Of a stretch of DNA of 6,982 nt, positions 6,508-6,982 are shown one piece after another (position 1 is the first letter of the stretch; each line of letters starts with the position of its first letter). A program made the translations under genes and the position numbers. The notes beneath the pieces are model-generated. The model ran no database searches. It was not told the origin of the DNA and was given only the letters and a program-made list of their open reading frames with translations. Source of the DNA: Promicromonosporaceae bacterium (GTDB lineage Bacteria > Actinomycetota > Actinomycetes > Actinomycetales > Cellulomonadaceae); the NCBI GenBank assembly GCA_009782865.1, contig WRIF01000081.1:1-6982 (forward strand). Direction: 5' to 3'.

Positions 6508-6606
6508 GTTGTCCACCAGAGCCGTTGTTCACCTGGGCCGCTGTCCACCTGAGCCGTTGTTCACCTGGGCCGCTGTCCATCCGTAATCGGTGGACGGCGG
6601 CTCTGG
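6508..6606. repeat. 16-bp tandem repeat array with an inverted terminal unit
   Basis: Four contiguous 16-bp units (6508-6523, 6524-6539, 6540-6555, 6556-6571) are followed by a half-matching fifth (6572-6587). Units 2 and 4 are identical (gttgttcacctgggcc). Units 1 and 3 differ from each other at two bases (gttgtccaccagagcc, gctgtccacctgagcc), so there is a 32-bp higher-order period. At 6591-6606, tggacggcggctctgg is an inverted copy of the unit; its ggctctgg is the exact reverse complement of 6516-6523. The 16-bp period cannot preserve a reading frame, so the array is non-coding. Confidence 0.85.
6569..6601. other. Long hairpin at the end of the tandem array
   Basis: gccgctgtccatccg (6569-6583) pairs with cggtggacggcggc (6588-6601) around the tetraloop taat, with one G-T pair and one bulged t. 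The arms come from the last direct unit and the inverted unit of the array. It could terminate transcription from the hydrolase gene, although no T-tract follows. Confidence 0.6.
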
Positions 6607-6614
6607 CAATTTGC

Positions 6615-6648
6615 GGCCGCTGCCCACCCCGGTTGGGGTGCGGCGGCC
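6615..6648. terminator. Bipartite hairpin, possible terminator
   Basis: Outer arms ggccgc (6615-6620) and gcggcc (6643-6648) and inner arms cacccc (6625-6630) and ggggtg (6635-6640) form a stem with an internal loop and a ggtt tetraloop. Only a short ttt (6655-6657) follows. An overlapping perfect palindrome, ggcctaggcc, lies at 6645-6654. Between 6658 and 6722 only a G-rich stretch is seen. Confidence 0.45.
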
Positions 6649-6722
6649 TAGGCCTTTGGGCGGGGAGAGGGGAGGGAGGTCCTGCCCGACGGAGGCCGGG
6701 ACGGCGCGTGGCATCGCTGGCC

Positions 6723-6740
6723 TTGGAAAACGTTTTCCAA
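6723..6740. promoter_or_regulatory. LacI-family-type operator
   Basis: TTGGAAAACGTTTTCCAA is a perfect 18-bp palindrome with a central CG, the form typical of LacI/GalR-family operators. Such regulators usually respond to sugars or nucleosides. It lies 21 bp upstream of the predicted -35 box of the second lipoprotein gene and 111 bp before its GTG. The first lipoprotein gene has no equivalent. No regulator gene is in the window. Confidence 0.7.
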
Positions 6741-6761
6741 TGGCCACTTGTGCACGGCCGG

Positions 6762-6791
6762 TTGATGCATTCACGCTTGAATGATTATGCT
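6762..6791 (+). promoter_or_regulatory. Promoter with operator-like dyad for the second lipoprotein gene
   Basis: TTGATG (6762-6767) and TATGCT (6786-6791) have an 18-bp spacer, matching the promoter at 3826-3855. The block cttgaatgattatgct is identical in both. The dyad core CATTC-N6-GAATG (6768-6772/6779-6783) is preserved, while the flanking arm bases and spacer differ from the first copy, which suggests selection on the core. The leader shares catccgagccgccggaacct with the first gene. Confidence 0.65.
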
Positions 6792-6851
6792 CGGCGGTGT
6801 TGTCCCGCGGCATCCGAGCCGCCGGAACCTACCTCATCGAGGGAGATGAAA

Positions 6852-6982
6852 GTGAAGACTAGACGACTCGGCGCAGTAGCCGCCACCGTCACCGCCGCCC
6901 TGTTCCTTGCCGCCTGTGGCAACGGTGACACCGCGCCCCCCGCCAATGGAGGGGACGACGCCACGGAAGCTCCGGGCGAGGA
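6852..6982 (+). CDS. ABC substrate-binding lipoprotein paralogue, N-terminus (cut by window end)
   Basis: Forty-three codons are visible before the window ends, with no stop. They encode a lipoprotein signal peptide, KTRRLGAVAATV through the lipobox LAAC with Cys22, then the start of a Gly/Asp/Glu/Pro-rich linker. Thirty-one of the first 35 residues match the lipoprotein starting at 3917, so the mature protein is expected to be another family-5 binding protein, although the ligand-binding domain is not seen. The start is taken as GTG at 6852, because it lies 6 nt from GAGGGAG (6839-6845), exactly as in the first copy. The in-frame ATG at 6846 abuts that site with no spacing and is unlikely to be used. 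Regulation should share the CATTC-N6-GAATG site with the first copy and add a LacI-type operator. Confidence 0.9.
   Translation, partial: MKTRRLGAVAATVTAALFLAACGNGDTAPPANGGDDATEAPGE

Noticed and set aside
3899..6580. Very long open frame on the minus strand opposite the lipoprotein and hydrolase genes
   Set aside because: It is a GC-rich antisense shadow: low-complexity Gly/Val/His/Arg composition, no recognisable domain, and two well-supported genes on the + strand.
6508..6606. CRISPR array
   Set aside because: The 16-bp units are directly contiguous with no unique spacers, and no cas gene is present.

Overview
The window is high-GC DNA (about two thirds G+C in the genes) whose five complete genes all lie on the + strand. 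An actinobacterial ClpX, TANNNT-type -10 boxes placed for leaderless mRNAs, and GC-rich hairpin terminators without T-tracts suggest an Actinomycetota host. An acidimicrobial-like lineage is possible, but no marker here fixes the class.

Layout. Positions 1-813 hold no intact gene. Positions 1-400 are less GC-rich (about 58% in the lines counted) and contain three hairpins and a 46-bp dyad, suggesting a structured RNA or the non-coding end of a mobile element. Next comes a minus-strand scar of a YoeB/Txe toxin (last 27 codons only). It is joined directly to the first of two 82-83-bp direct repeats of the 'ttcgacaagctcagg' type. Positions 814-3765 carry clpX, pfkA and ribB, tightly spaced and probably one operon: a 37-bp gap with a good Shine-Dalgarno site, then a 1-bp overlap. 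Positions 3826-5533 are a promoter with an operator-like dyad and a family-5 ABC substrate-binding lipoprotein, closed by a 13-bp-stem terminator. Positions 5636-6448 encode an alpha/beta hydrolase, probably leaderless. Positions 6449-6851 hold a 16-bp tandem repeat array, hairpins, a perfect LacI-type operator and a second copy of the lipoprotein promoter. The window ends 43 codons into a paralogous lipoprotein.

How the genes fit together. The first operon joins protein quality control (ClpX unfoldase) to sugar-phosphate metabolism: PfkA in glycolysis, and RibB drawing ribulose 5-phosphate into riboflavin synthesis. The second block is a solute-uptake locus with duplicated binding proteins flanking a hydrolase. 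The two lipoproteins share a core promoter and dyad, but only the second has the LacI-type site, suggesting the duplicates diverged in regulation. No permease or ATPase gene is in view. The strongest unexpected observations are the toxin scar fused to a repeat, the shared TAGGWT-N6-ATG starts, the paired operators, and the structured left end.
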